DNA of 34,182 nt from Treponema sp. (GCA_017551705.1 JAFZLA010000097.1:1-34182); one strand, 5' to 3'; positions 24,634 through 33,459 are shown, counted from the stretch's first letter. The notes: generated by a model from the sequence alone, not told the origin. Translations and numbers: made by a program.

Positions 24634-27600
24634 TTTTTACGCTCCATGATTTATCGTCGGCGTCAACTTTTGTCGCGCCGTTAGTTTCAACCCATTCCGC
24701 GCTGGCGGCCAATGTTTCTCCGGCCACAAAGTCGGCGAACATTGTCCAAGCGTCCTTAAGCTCATCGTCGCCAAAGACCTTAAGCTTTATTCTGTCGGTG
24801 ACGCTAAAGCCGGATTCCTTTCTAAGATTTTGGATTCCGCGGACCAAGTCGCGCGCGTATCCTTCTTTCTTAAGCTCGTCGGTGATGTTTGTCTCAAGGC
24901 CAACGGTAAGGGTTCCGTCGTTGACGACCTTAAGGCCTTCCTTTTCTATTCTCTCGACGATGATTTTTTCTTCAGTCAAGTCGACGCTCTTTCCTTCGAC
25001 TTCCAGAGCCAGTTTGGATCCGTCCAAGATTGACTGGATTTCGTTTTGGCCAAGAGCGGCGATTTTTGTGGCAGCTAGCTTCATCAAGGGGCCAAGCTCT
25101 TTTCCCAAAACCTTAAAGTTGGCCTTGGCCTTGTATTCGACCAATTCGTCCTCGCGGTCGTGGAAGACAACCTTCTTTACGTTAAGCTCTTCGCGAATCG
25201 CGTCTTCCATCTCGGCCAAAACTTTCTTTTCTTCGGCGTTGCGGGTAACGAGCGCGACGGCGGCCAAGGGCTGGCGGTTCTTGATGTTGAACTGGTTTCG
25301 CAAGCTGTGTCCCATAGACACGGCCTTTTGAACGGTGGCCATCTTGAACTCAAGGGCCTCGTCGTGCCAAGCTTCGTTGTATTTTGGATAGTCGCTAAGG
25401 TGAACGCTTTCGGCGTCGCCCGACACCTTGAGGTTTTGCCACATTTGTTCGGTGATAAAAGGAATGAAGGGCGCGGAAACTTGCGCGAAAGTCTTTAGCG
25501 CCAAGTACAAGGCCTCGTAGGCTTCCGCTTTGTCAGAATCGTTTTCGCTCTTCCAAAAGCGGCGGCGGCTGCGGCGGATGTACCAGTTGTTGAGCTGGTC
25601 GATAAAGGCCACAATCGGGTCAATCGCTCCGCTAAGGTCGTAGTCGTCAAGCGCCGCGCTTACGTTCTTCACCAGCGACTGGGTGACGCTCAAAATCCAG
25701 CGGTCAAGCGGATTCTCGGGCAGGCGGTCTTGGAACAACTTTCCGTTGGGCTGGATTTTGTCGATGTTGGCGTATGTAACAAAGAACGAATAGCTGTTCC
25801 ACAAGGGAATCAAAATCGACTTGAGAACCTCGCGCACTCCGTCGTCGGAATAGCGAAGGTCGTCGGCCTTTACGACAGCCGAGTGCATCAAGAACAAGCG
25901 CAGAGCGTCCGCGCCAAACATGTTGATGGCTTCGACAGGGTCGGTGTAATTTTTGAGCGACTTGGACATCTTGCGGCCGTCGCTTGCCAAAACCAAGCCG
26001 TTTACGATGCAGTTCTTGAAGGCCGGCTTGTCAAAGAGCTCGGCGGCCAAAACTGTCAGCGTGTAGAACCAGCCTCGCGTTTGGTCAAGGCCTTCGCTGA
26101 TAAAGTCTGCCGGGAAATGCTTTTCAAAAAATTCCTTGTTCTCAAATGGATAGTGAAGCTGCGCGTAAGGCATGCTGCCCGACTCAAACCAGCAGTCAAA
26201 GACTTCGGGAATGCGCTTCATCTTGCTTCCGCAAGAGCAAGGGATTTCTATTTTGTCTACAAATTGCTTGTGGAGGTCGTCGGGATAAGTTCCGCTAAGT
26301 TTTTTAAGCTCCTCTCGGCTTCCTACGCAAAGTGTCTTTCCGCAGTCGGGGCACTTCCAAATCGGAATCGGGTTTCCCCAGTAGCGGTTTCGGCTAACAG
26401 CCCAGTCGCGGGCGCCTTCAAGCCACTTGCCAAAGCGGCCTTCCTTGATGTGCGCTGGCTGCCACTTGATTTGGCTGTTGGCCTTTAAAAGTTGGTCGTT
26501 CTTTCCGGCAACCTTTACAAACCAGCTTCCGATTCCGCGGTAAATCAGCGGAGAGCCGCAGCGCCAGCAGTGGGGGTATTGGTGCTTGATTTGGTCGCGC
26601 TTGACGAGCTTGCCCTCTTTTTTGAGGCGGTCCATGATGTCCTTGTCGGCTTCTTTTACAAAGCGGCCCTGATAGTCGGGAACGTCTTTGGTAAATTTGC
26701 ACTCGGCGTCAATCGGCTCCATAAAAGGAATTTGCGCCTTGGCGTCTTTTCCTTCGTTTTCTTTTTTGAAGACTTGGCTGTCGTCTTCGCCAAAGCTTGG
26801 GGCCAAGTGGACGATGCCAGTTCCGTCTTCGGTCGAAACGTAGTCCGCGTTAAAAAGTCGGAAGGCGCCGTCGGAGCCGTCTTCGTTAGTGGCGAGCTTT
26901 TCAAAGTAAGGAAAGAGCGGCTCGTACTTGGCGCCGACAAAATCTTTGCCTGGGCGCTTGTAAATTATTTCGTATTCCGATTCGTCTTTGTAATAGGCTC
27001 CAAGGCGGCTTTGCGCCAAAATGTAATGGTCGCCCGAATCCTTGTCCAAGATTTTTACGTATTCAATGTCCGGGCCCATCGCCAAGCCTTGGTTTGAAGG
27101 CAGCGTCCACGGAGTCGTCGTCCACGCCAAAAAGTATGTCTTTCCGTCGGCCATGCTTGGGTCGTCAATCGCTTTTGGCGCGCGGGTAATCTTAAAGCGG
27201 ATTGTGATGGCGGGGTCCTGCACTTCCTTGTAGCCCTGCGCCAATTCGTGGCTTGAAAGAACCGTAGAGCAGCGGGGGCAGTAAGGAAGAATGTATTTTC
27301 CTTCGTAAATCAAGCCCTTGTCCCAAAGGGACTTGGCAACCCACCAAATCGACTCCATGTAGTCGGGGTTCATCGTCTTGTAGTCGCGGTCAAAGTCAAC
27401 CCAGCGGCCCATGCGGGTGATGGTCTTTCGCCATTCGCCTGTGTATTTGAGAACGCTGGCGCGGCACTTTTCGTTAAAGTTGGCCACGCCGTATTCTTCA
27501 ATCTCGTGCTTTGAGTTGATTCCCAACTCTTTTTCTATCAAATTTTCAACCGGAAGGCCGTGGCAGTCCCAGCCAAAGCGGCGGTCGACGCGCTTTCCGC

Positions 27601-27823
27601 GCATAGTTTGGTAGCGGGGAATTATGTCTTTTATTGTTGAAGGAATAAAGTGGCCAAAATGCGGAAGGCCGGTGGCAAAGGGCGGGCCGTCGTAAAAAAT
27701 GAATTCTTCGGCGCCTTCGCGCTGTGAAATCGACTTTTTAAATATGTCGTTGTCGCTCCAATATTTTAAGACTTCTTCTTCCTGCTTGGGAAACTCCGCT
27801 TTGGGATCTACCGGCTTGTACAA
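24620..27823 (-). CDS. ileS: Isoleucyl-tRNA synthetase, eukaryote-like (type 2)
   Basis: IleRS joins isoleucine to its tRNA. The 1067-residue protein has the class I signatures HFGH (55-58, in GPPFATGLPHFGH) and KMSKS near 616-620, a CP1 editing domain in between, and two Cys pairs (CWRCG and CPDCGKT) typical of zinc sites. RRFGWDCHGLPVE in the N-terminal region and the long C-terminus are of the eukaryote-like type found in spirochaetes and in mupirocin-resistant IleS2, not the E. coli type. No motif is broken. The start is TTG at 27823, since no ATG lies nearby in frame and AGAGG is seven bases before it. The strong promoter at 27858-27886 precedes it. Confidence 0.97.
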   Translation of the reverse strand: MYKPVDPKAEFPKQEEEVLKYWSDNDIFKKSISQREGAEEFIFYDGPPFATGLPHFGHFIPSTIKDIIPRYQTMRGKRVDRRFGWDCHGLPVENLIEKELGINSKHEIEEYGVANFNEKCRASVLKYTGEWRKTITRMGRWVDFDRDYKTMNPDYMESIWWVAKSLWDKGLIYEGKYILPYCPRCSTVLSSHELAQGYKEVQDPAITIRFKITRAPKAIDDPSMADGKTYFLAWTTTPWTLPSNQGLAMGPDIEYVKILDKDSGDHYILAQSRLGAYYKDESEYEIIYKRPGKDFVGAKYEPLFPYFEKLATNEDGSDGAFRLFNADYVSTEDGTGIVHLAPSFGEDDSQVFKKENEGKDAKAQIPFMEPIDAECKFTKDVPDYQGRFVKEADKDIMDRLKKEGKLVKRDQIKHQYPHCWRCGSPLIYRGIGSWFVKVAGKNDQLLKANSQIKWQPAHIKEGRFGKWLEGARDWAVSRNRYWGNPIPIWKCPDCGKTLCVGSREELKKLSGTYPDDLHKQFVDKIEIPCSCGSKMKRIPEVFDCWFESGSMPYAQLHYPFENKEFFEKHFPADFISEGLDQTRGWFYTLTVLAAELFDKPAFKNCIVNGLVLASDGRKMSKSLKNYTDPVEAINMFGADALRLFLMHSAVVKADDLRYSDDGVREVLKSILIPLWNSYSFFVTYANIDKIQPNGKLFQDRLPENPLDRWILSVTQSLVKNVSAALDDYDLSGAIDPIVAFIDQLNNWYIRRSRRRFWKSENDSDKAEAYEALYLALKTFAQVSAPFIPFITEQMWQNLKVSGDAESVHLSDYPKYNEAWHDEALEFKMATVQKAVSMGHSLRNQFNIKNRQPLAAVALVTRNAEEKKVLAEMEDAIREELNVKKVVFHDREDELVEYKAKANFKVLGKELGPLMKLAATKIAALGQNEIQSILDGSKLALEVEGKSVDLTEEKIIVERIEKEGLKVVNDGTLTVGLETNITDELKKEGYARDLVRGIQNLRKESGFSVTDRIKLKVFGDDELKDAWTMFADFVAGETLAASAEWVETNGATKVDADDKSWSVKIEKN

Positions 27824-27834
27824 AATGAAACCTC

Positions 27835-27862
27835 TTGTTTACAAATATATTTTATCTATTAT
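27835..27862 (+). promoter_or_regulatory. Possible promoter of the M23 peptidase, overlapping the ileS promoter
   Basis: TTGTTT (27835-27840), 16 bases and TATTAT (27857-27862) on the plus strand. Its -10 is almost the same DNA as the ileS -10 read on the other strand, so both could not be occupied at once. Predicted leader is about 69 bases. GGAG lies before the ATG at 27938. Confidence 0.35.
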
Positions 27863-27886
27863 AGCGCAAAACGACGCGACTATCAA
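27858..27886 (-). promoter_or_regulatory. Sigma-70 promoter of ileS
   Basis: On the minus strand TTGATA (27881-27886), a 17-base spacer and perfect TATAAT (27858-27863). Predicted start is near 27851, giving a leader of about 28 bases that includes AGAGG before the TTG start. No T-box features fit in this short leader. Confidence 0.65.
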
Positions 27887-27937
27887 GACTATTTACTTTG
27901 CCCAAAAAAGCCGATACTAAGAATGATGGAGTTTTAA

Positions 27938-28903
27938 ATGAAAAATATCAAAAAAACGCTTTTAGCGACGCTGGCCTTGGCCCTCGCCGCCTCTGTTTTT
28001 GCCAAAAACGCCCGCTTTGACGGCGCTTCCTACAGCATTTCGCTTGACTACAACGACACGGTTTTGCCCGGAGACCCGGTTTTTGTCCGAATGCGCTTTG
28101 AAAACGTAAAGGCAAAGAAAAAAGCCTTCGCTCCCGCCGCCAAGGCCGAAATAAAGATTGAAGACAAAAGCATAGGAACAAGCGATTTTTATTCAATTTC
28201 AAAGAAAGGCTCGCATGAATACATGACAGGCCTTCCAATATCAAGCTGGGCCAAAAGCGGCGAATACAACATTGTCGTAAGCTACACAACGGGCGACGAA
28301 GGCCAAAAGTCCTTTGACCTGCCGCTGACCGTAGGCGAAAAGACTTTTGACAGCGGGACAATCACGCTCAACCAAACGATGAACAACATATCAAAAAACA
28401 CAAGCCCCGAGAAAGTCGCCCAGTCAAAAAAACTCAACGACATCATAAACTCCATCAATCCCGAAAGCGTCTACAACCTAAAAAAATTCATCGCTCCTGT
28501 AAAATCAACCCGCCGCACCACAAGCTTCGCCGAACGCATAATCTACAAATACCCAAGCGGAAAAGAAAGCACGACAACCCATGCCGGAATCGACTTTGGC
28601 GTTCCAACCGGAACGGAAATCGTCGCGCCGGCGGCGGGCAAAGTTGTAATGGCCGAAAACAGAATCGCGACCGGCTGGACTATAATCGTGGAGCACCTTC
28701 CCGGCCTTTACACGATGTACTACCACATGAGCCAGCTAAAAGTCAAGGAAGGACAAAACGTGCAGCAAGGCGACTTGTTGGGCTTGAGCGGCTCGACCGG
28801 CTTTTCGACAGGCACCCACTTGCATTGGGAAGTCCGCCTCAACTCGGTGATTGTAAACCCAGATTACTTTATCGAAAAAGATTGGTCATTTAACGAGCTT
28901 TAA
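27938..28903 (+). CDS. M23-family (LytM-type) peptidase
   Basis: An exported 321-residue protein with a signal peptide (KNIKK start, cut probably after VFA near residue 22). Residues 25-150 form an immunoglobulin-like beta-rich domain. The C-terminal M23 domain has the metal ligands in THAGIDFGVPTGTEI (HxxxD) and HLHWEVR (HxH), with a Gly-rich run GDLLGLSGSTGFSTG between. M23 enzymes are zinc endopeptidases that cut peptidoglycan cross-links, and the intact ligands suggest it is active rather than a NlpD-like activator. It acts in the periplasm. The 3' end overlaps ligA by 18 bases on the opposite strand. Confidence 0.95.
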   Translation: MKNIKKTLLATLALALAASVFAKNARFDGASYSISLDYNDTVLPGDPVFVRMRFENVKAKKKAFAPAAKAEIKIEDKSIGTSDFYSISKKGSHEYMTGLPISSWAKSGEYNIVVSYTTGDEGQKSFDLPLTVGEKTFDSGTITLNQTMNNISKNTSPEKVAQSKKLNDIINSINPESVYNLKKFIAPVKSTRRTTSFAERIIYKYPSGKESTTTHAGIDFGVPTGTEIVAPAAGKVVMAENRIATGWTIIVEHLPGLYTMYYHMSQLKVKEGQNVQQGDLLGLSGSTGFSTGTHLHWEVRLNSVIVNPDYFIEKDWSFNEL

Positions 28904-30805
28904 GAATTCTTCCTCGTTTATAATTGCGATTCCAAACTTGGCGGCTTTGGCGTTTTTGCCGGAGCCGCTTTCTTTGTCGTTTGTCACAAGATAAGTCAAA
29001 TCCTTGGTCACCGACGACTTGGCGCTGCCGCCCTTCTCTTTTACCAAGGCCTCGGCGTCGGCGCGCTTCATTGTCCTTAGCTCGCCTGTAAAGCAAAATG
29101 ACTTTCCGGCAAGCGCTCCGCTTTTTGCTTCCTTTATCGTCACCGCGCCGCTTGCAACAAGGGCTCGCATTTCGTCAGCGTTTTCCGCCAAGCCTTGCGC
29201 GAAAGTAGCGGCTGTAATCTCGGCAAAACCGTAAACTTTTTCAAAGTCTTCGGCCGACGCGGAAAGCATTTTTTCAAGCGTGTCAAAGCCGCCTTCGATG
29301 ACCTTCTCAACCATCGACTCGCCTATTCCCTCAATGTCAAAGCCTGCCACAAATTGCGCGAGGCTTAGCCTGGTCTTGGACTTGATTGAGGCGACGACAT
29401 TCTTGGCTCCCAAAGAGTCCTTTTCTTTTGCCATGCTTTCTTGGTTCAAAAAGTACGGCGTAAGAATTTCTTCGGTCAAAGAATAAATGTCGGATACGCA
29501 AGTCAATTTTTTGTCGCTAAAAAGCGCGTTGACCAAAGCGTCGCCTAAGTCGCGAATGTCGGCGCATTCAATCCACTTGAATATTTGGTGCAAGACGCGC
29601 TTGGAGCAATTTTTGTTGGGACAGTAAAGACGGCTTGGCGTGTCCATAAGCGGACTTTGGCAAACCGAGCATTTTTTTGGAAACTCTATCGCGCGGCAAT
29701 TTTTGGCGTCATCGTCGTGCGGAACCAAGCCTACAATTTTTGGAATGATTTCGCCGCGCTTTACCACAACTACATGGCTTCCGATTTTGACGCCAAGCTT
29801 TCGCAAAGTGTCTGGGTTTGCAAGGCTCGCGCGCTTTACGGTGGTTCCCGCAAGCTGGACAGGGTCAAAAATTGCGACGGGCGTGTAGGTCGCGCCGTTT
29901 TCGCTCCACTCCACGTCCCGGACAACGCTGACGGCCTCTTCCAAAGAAAATTTAAAGGCGATTTGCCTGTCGGGGCGGGCGCGGCTTGCGTCGTCAAGAT
30001 TTATCGCGCGCTCTTTAACAACCAAGCCGTCTATGTCATACTCAAGGCCGGGACGAGTTTCCATTACGGCGGCGCGGTAGTCGATTACCTCTTGGGCGCT
30101 CTTGCATATTTTTAGCGGAACTGTGTTAAAGCCGTTTTTGACAAGCCAAGCGATTTTTTGCTCTTCGTCGGCAAAGGGATTGGGGCCGTCGGTGGCAAGA
30201 GCGTCGTAGGTTATAAGGCAAAGATATTCGGATTTTTCGCCGTCCTTGCGCTTCATAAGGCCGTTGGCGGCGTTTCGGCAATTTGCCTTGTCGCTAAAGT
30301 ATTGCTTGTGGACGCTGTGGGTCATTATGACCTCTCCGCGCACGCCGCCAGTAAAGTCGGGGGACTTTGGAAGGGTCGCAAAAACGCCCTTCATTTTTTT
30401 TGCGTTGGCCGTTATGTCGTCGCCGACAGAACCGTCGCCTCGGGTCACCGCGCGGACAAGGCGGCCCTTTTGGTATTGCAATTCCAGTGAGGCGCCGTCC
30501 AACTTGTATTCAACCAAGTATTCGTCGTAGGCGTGCTTGGCGGCCCAAGCCAAAAATTGCTCCGGGTCGGCCGCCTTCTCCTGGCTTCCCATCGGCATCA
30601 CGTGCGCGGCTTTTTCAAAGTTGCCCGAGTCGGCGCCGACTTTTTTAAGGATTGGATTATCGGGGTCAAGGCTTTTAAGTTCGTCCCAAAGCTTGTCAAA
30701 CTCGGCGTCCTCAATCTCGGCCTCGCCGTTGTAGTAAGAGTCCTGATATTTTTTTATCAGCGCCGCAAGCTCGTCAATGCGCGCGCTTTCAAACAAGTCA
30801 GCCAT
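28886..30805 (-). CDS. ligA: NAD-dependent DNA ligase LigA
   Basis: LigA seals nicks using NAD+ in replication and repair. The 639 residues hold the N-terminal Ia domain with YYNGEAEI (24-31), the nucleotidyl motif EYKLDGA with active-site K101, RGDGSVGDD (122-130), GVRGEV (154-159), the OB-fold GEIIPKIVG (351-359), the zinc ligands C379, C382, C395 and C400, helix-hairpin-helix segments and a C-terminal BRCT (about 560-639). It is slightly shorter than the usual 670. The region before K101 reads HVMPMGSQEKA where most LigA have PMLSL, a sub-family variant. It is preceded by trmB with 6 bases between them, and is likely in that operon. Confidence 0.97.
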   Translation of the reverse strand: MADLFESARIDELAALIKKYQDSYYNGEAEIEDAEFDKLWDELKSLDPDNPILKKVGADSGNFEKAAHVMPMGSQEKAADPEQFLAWAAKHAYDEYLVEYKLDGASLELQYQKGRLVRAVTRGDGSVGDDITANAKKMKGVFATLPKSPDFTGGVRGEVIMTHSVHKQYFSDKANCRNAANGLMKRKDGEKSEYLCLITYDALATDGPNPFADEEQKIAWLVKNGFNTVPLKICKSAQEVIDYRAAVMETRPGLEYDIDGLVVKERAINLDDASRARPDRQIAFKFSLEEAVSVVRDVEWSENGATYTPVAIFDPVQLAGTTVKRASLANPDTLRKLGVKIGSHVVVVKRGEIIPKIVGLVPHDDDAKNCRAIEFPKKCSVCQSPLMDTPSRLYCPNKNCSKRVLHQIFKWIECADIRDLGDALVNALFSDKKLTCVSDIYSLTEEILTPYFLNQESMAKEKDSLGAKNVVASIKSKTRLSLAQFVAGFDIEGIGESMVEKVIEGGFDTLEKMLSASAEDFEKVYGFAEITAATFAQGLAENADEMRALVASGAVTIKEAKSGALAGKSFCFTGELRTMKRADAEALVKEKGGSAKSSVTKDLTYLVTNDKESGSGKNAKAAKFGIAIINEEEFLKLVK

Positions 30806-30811
30806 CGCAGC

Positions 30812-31558
30812 CTACTCTCCATCAACTTTTGTAAAAAACAGTTCGCTTATCGAGCGGCCGGCCTCGATCCCCTTGCGCTCAAACTTTGTTTGGGGCCGCC
30901 ATTCTTGATGCGGCGCGAAGGCCTCGTATTTGTTTTGCAAGCCTTCGGTGGCGCGCAGTTCCTCAAGCGCCTCGTCGGCGTACTCCGCCCAATCGGTGCA
31001 CATATAAACATAGCCGCCCGCGCGGAGTTTTTTTGCGATAAGGTCGGTGTTGGGTCTGCGCATAAGGCGGCGCTTGTGGTGTTTTTTCTTTGGCCAAGGG
31101 TCGGGAAAAAATACATGGAAGCCGTCCACCGAGCCGTCGCCTATCATCTTTTCCAAAACGTCAAGCGCGTCATGTTCGACGACATAAAGGTTTTTCAAGT
31201 CGCCCGCTCTAATTTCGCTAAGGACGCGGCCAACGCCAGGCTTGTGGACTTCGATTCCCAAATAGTTTATGTTGGGATTTTCTTTGGCCATTTGAATTGT
31301 GGCCGCGCCCATTCCAAAGCCTATCTCAACGATTATAGGATTTGTGTTTCCAAAAACGTCAACAAAGTTGAGCGGCGTCTCCTGATAGGGAACGCAATAA
31401 ATATGCGACAAATCATGGTAGGCCTTTTCTTGGGCGCTTGTCATTCGCCCCGCCCTCATAACGTAAGTCTTTATCGTGCGGTAAAAAGAATTTTCGCTCG
31501 TCGTGTCAGGCGGCATCTTGTCGGCGCAATCATTCAAGTCCATCAGACTGTTCTCCAT
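30812..31558 (-). CDS. trmB: tRNA (guanine-N7-)-methyltransferase TrmB
   Basis: TrmB makes m7G46 in the variable loop of tRNAs using SAM. The SAM motif is PIIVEIGFGMGAATIQMA (74-91), followed by GIEVHKPGVGRVL, and the catalytic family signature FPDPWPKKKHHKRRL (151-165) is intact. Length 248 residues fits. Two starts are possible: ATG 31558, with AAGG too close, and ATG 31543 (Met6), which has GGAG nine bases before it and looks better. Either way it overlaps the lipoprotein gene upstream (by 29 or 14 bases). Confidence 0.95.
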   Translation of the reverse strand: MENSLMDLNDCADKMPPDTTSENSFYRTIKTYVMRAGRMTSAQEKAYHDLSHIYCVPYQETPLNFVDVFGNTNPIIVEIGFGMGAATIQMAKENPNINYLGIEVHKPGVGRVLSEIRAGDLKNLYVVEHDALDVLEKMIGDGSVDGFHVFFPDPWPKKKHHKRRLMRRPNTDLIAKKLRAGGYVYMCTDWAEYADEALEELRATEGLQNKYEAFAPHQEWRPQTKFERKGIEAGRSISELFFTKVDGE

Positions 31559-32231
31559 CCTTAGTTTCCTGTTCCTTAGCTTCCTTAAATTTTTTGGGCA
31601 AAAAACAAAGCGCGCTGCCCGCCGCGATGGACGTTCTGTAATAAGATGAATCTTTTACCGAACTAAAAATGGCCGTGTCGCCAATCCAATTGTTTTTTGC
31701 AGTGTCAAAATATAGAAGTTCGTTGCTGTCCGAATAAACGGCAATTCTTTTTTGCGGCGCCGAAATCAAGTTCTCAACTTGAACAGCCTGGGCGTCCAAC
31801 AAGGCCGCGTTGATGACAATCGAAAAAGTCGCCGTGTCTTTTTTTCCGGCGGCGTCGACGCATTCCACTTGATAGTTTCCCAAAGGAAAAAGCGGACGGG
31901 CCGCGCCAGGCGGCGGCTCAAGATGCGGCCAGCCGACCCACTGTCTGTCTCCAGACTGAAAGGCGATCGGAGAGTCCACGTTCCAAGTGTAGTCGCCTGA
32001 CTTGACTAAAAAGGATTCCACCCTTCTGACATTAGAAGAAGTTTCGATAAAGACACTAAGACGTTCGACAGGAAGGCTTTGGTCGTCTTCCCAATCAAGA
32101 ATCAAATGGGCTTGGACAGAAGCCGCGGCGACAGGATCCTCCGAACATGAATATAATGAAACAGCGAAAAAAGCGGCCAGCAAAACAAAAAGCGAAGGCT
32201 TGAAATTAGCGGCAGGCGGAGGTTTGTTCAT
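31530..32231 (-). CDS. Lipoprotein of unknown function
   Basis: A 233-residue lipoprotein. The signal peptide ends in SLYSC with lipidated Cys29. The mature part is mostly beta-strand-like (HLILDWEDDQSLPVERLSVFIETSS, NYQVECVDAAGKKDTATFSIVI) and ends in a lysine/glutamate-rich tail. The strand pattern resembles a pair of Ig-like domains but no family is recognised. It starts one base after the stop of the 387-residue gene (TAG-T-ATG) with no Shine-Dalgarno sequence, so its translation may be coupled. The mature protein faces the periplasm or surface. Confidence 0.8.
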   Translation of the reverse strand: MNKPPPAANFKPSLFVLLAAFFAVSLYSCSEDPVAAASVQAHLILDWEDDQSLPVERLSVFIETSSNVRRVESFLVKSGDYTWNVDSPIAFQSGDRQWVGWPHLEPPPGAARPLFPLGNYQVECVDAAGKKDTATFSIVINAALLDAQAVQVENLISAPQKRIAVYSDSNELLYFDTAKNNWIGDTAIFSSVKDSSYYRTSIAAGSALCFLPKKFKEAKEQETKDGEQSDGLE

Positions 32232-32232
32232 A

Positions 32233-33396
32233 CTAGAAATTGAAGGTCAGCGTGATAACCGTCAAGTCGTTTGACGAGAATTGGTTGACCAATGAATCAA
32301 ATTTAACCTTGACCTTTTTGCACGCGTCGTCAAGATATGAAAGGTAGTACATGCCCAAATCGGTGCCCTCTTGTCCTTCGGGCATCTCGCGGTAAAAGTC
32401 AACCAGCGAGCGCTTGTTGGTGTTGGCTTGCTGAGCCGCGTCGATTGTATCCTTGACTTCCTGGAACTCGTCGGTCTTGTTGTAAATAGTTATTTGCAAG
32501 CGGCCTTGCTTGCCGATTGATGTTGAGCCGCCGCCAAGCTTCCAGCTAAGGAATACCAACTCGCCCTTGGCTTCAAGCTCGTGTACAATTTTTTTGCGGA
32601 CGTCAGGGTCAAGAATCAACATGTTGATGTCGTCGCGGCCGCGGTACATGTTTTGCGCTTCTTTTGTGATGTTGGTGTTTTCGCTGTTCAAGGCCAATTC
32701 CATGACCATCGTCGAGATGTAGTCGGCCACGCGGCTCTTGTCCATGTAGCGCGAAAGAACCATGCGAGTTTGGCTTACCAATTCGCTAAAGCCCTCGTCC
32801 TTGTGGAAGATGGTGAAAATATGCCAGTTGAGAAGGCTCAAGCGGTTCATGAATTTTTCGGACATCAAAAGATAGATGTTCTTTTCTTCCGCCGAATACT
32901 CCTTGTTGGTCATGACGTTCTTCCAAATCGGGGTCAAAATGTTTTTGCGGATTTGGTCGATCAAGGCGTTTTTGTTTGAAAGCTCGGCGCGCAATTGCTT
33001 GTCGGAGATTTGCGTCTTTTCGTCGATAAGGCTTCCGGCGTGGGTGCGGTTGTACTTGCGGACGCAGTCAGTTTCGATCAAAGCTTGGAAAATCTCGCGG
33101 TCAAACTGCTTGTACATTACGGAGTAAACGACCAATTTTGAAAGGTCCATGATTTCCTGGCGCTTGGAAACAAACTCTGACATTGAGATTTCGATTTTGG
33201 AAATATAGTCAATCAAAATCATGTTTTGGATTGACTGCGGAGAGAATTTGTTCAGGGAAATTCCATACTCTTCGACATTGTCAGCCATCTTGATTCTTAA
33301 AAGCTTCTTTTTATGGCTGATAAAATTTGAAGTTCCGTCCTCCGTCAAAATGATTTTGAGGGGAAGGTCAAGCATGAATTTTTTTCCGGACGCCAT
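32233..33396 (-). CDS. 387-residue protein, possible GHKL-ATPase-like fold
   Basis: A soluble protein with no signal peptide. The N-terminus (1-45) is strand-rich, then comes a long helical region (50-230). The C-terminal 160 residues show faint features of GHKL (histidine-kinase-type) ATPases: a conserved-looking helix STMVMELALNSENTNI (228-243), placed like the N-box ELVxNAxKH, and EGTDLGMYYLSYLDDACKKVKVKF (343-366) followed by TVITLTF, which resembles the GxGLGLxxxxxxxxxxGG...TxFxxxLP end of the fold. The G1 box DNG is not seen, so ATP binding is doubtful. I do not recognise the family. It precedes a lipoprotein, trmB and ligA and has its own promoter at 33424-33452. Confidence 0.75.
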   Translation of the reverse strand: MASGKKFMLDLPLKIILTEDGTSNFISHKKKLLRIKMADNVEEYGISLNKFSPQSIQNMILIDYISKIEISMSEFVSKRQEIMDLSKLVVYSVMYKQFDREIFQALIETDCVRKYNRTHAGSLIDEKTQISDKQLRAELSNKNALIDQIRKNILTPIWKNVMTNKEYSAEEKNIYLLMSEKFMNRLSLLNWHIFTIFHKDEGFSELVSQTRMVLSRYMDKSRVADYISTMVMELALNSENTNITKEAQNMYRGRDDINMLILDPDVRKKIVHELEAKGELVFLSWKLGGGSTSIGKQGRLQITIYNKTDEFQEVKDTIDAAQQANTNKRSLVDFYREMPEGQEGTDLGMYYLSYLDDACKKVKVKFDSLVNQFSSNDLTVITLTFNF

Positions 33397-33423
33397 TTAT
33401 GCAATATACTCCACTAAATAACT

Positions 33424-33452
33424 ATTATACCACAGTTCCTTTTAATTGTCTA
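33424..33452 (-). promoter_or_regulatory. Sigma-70 promoter of the 387-residue gene and downstream genes
   Basis: On the minus strand TAGACA (33447-33452), a 17-base spacer and an extended -10 TGGTATAAT (TATAAT 33424-33429). Predicted start is near 33417, giving about 21 bases before the ATG at 33396, with GGAG 12 bases before the ATG. It lies in the 63-base gap after the helicase gene. Confidence 0.65.
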
Positions 33453-33459
33453 CTAAAAT

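Noticed and set aside
25730..26488. 252-residue open frame on the plus strand opposite ileS
   Set aside because: It lies wholly inside the IleRS catalytic and anticodon regions and has no family features.
27824..27857. T-box riboswitch before ileS
   Set aside because: The predicted leader is only about 28 bases, too short for a T-box, and no T-box consensus is seen.
30533..31564. 343-residue open frame on the plus strand opposite ligA and trmB
   Set aside because: Both minus-strand proteins are clearly recognised with catalytic motifs; the plus frame is a shadow.
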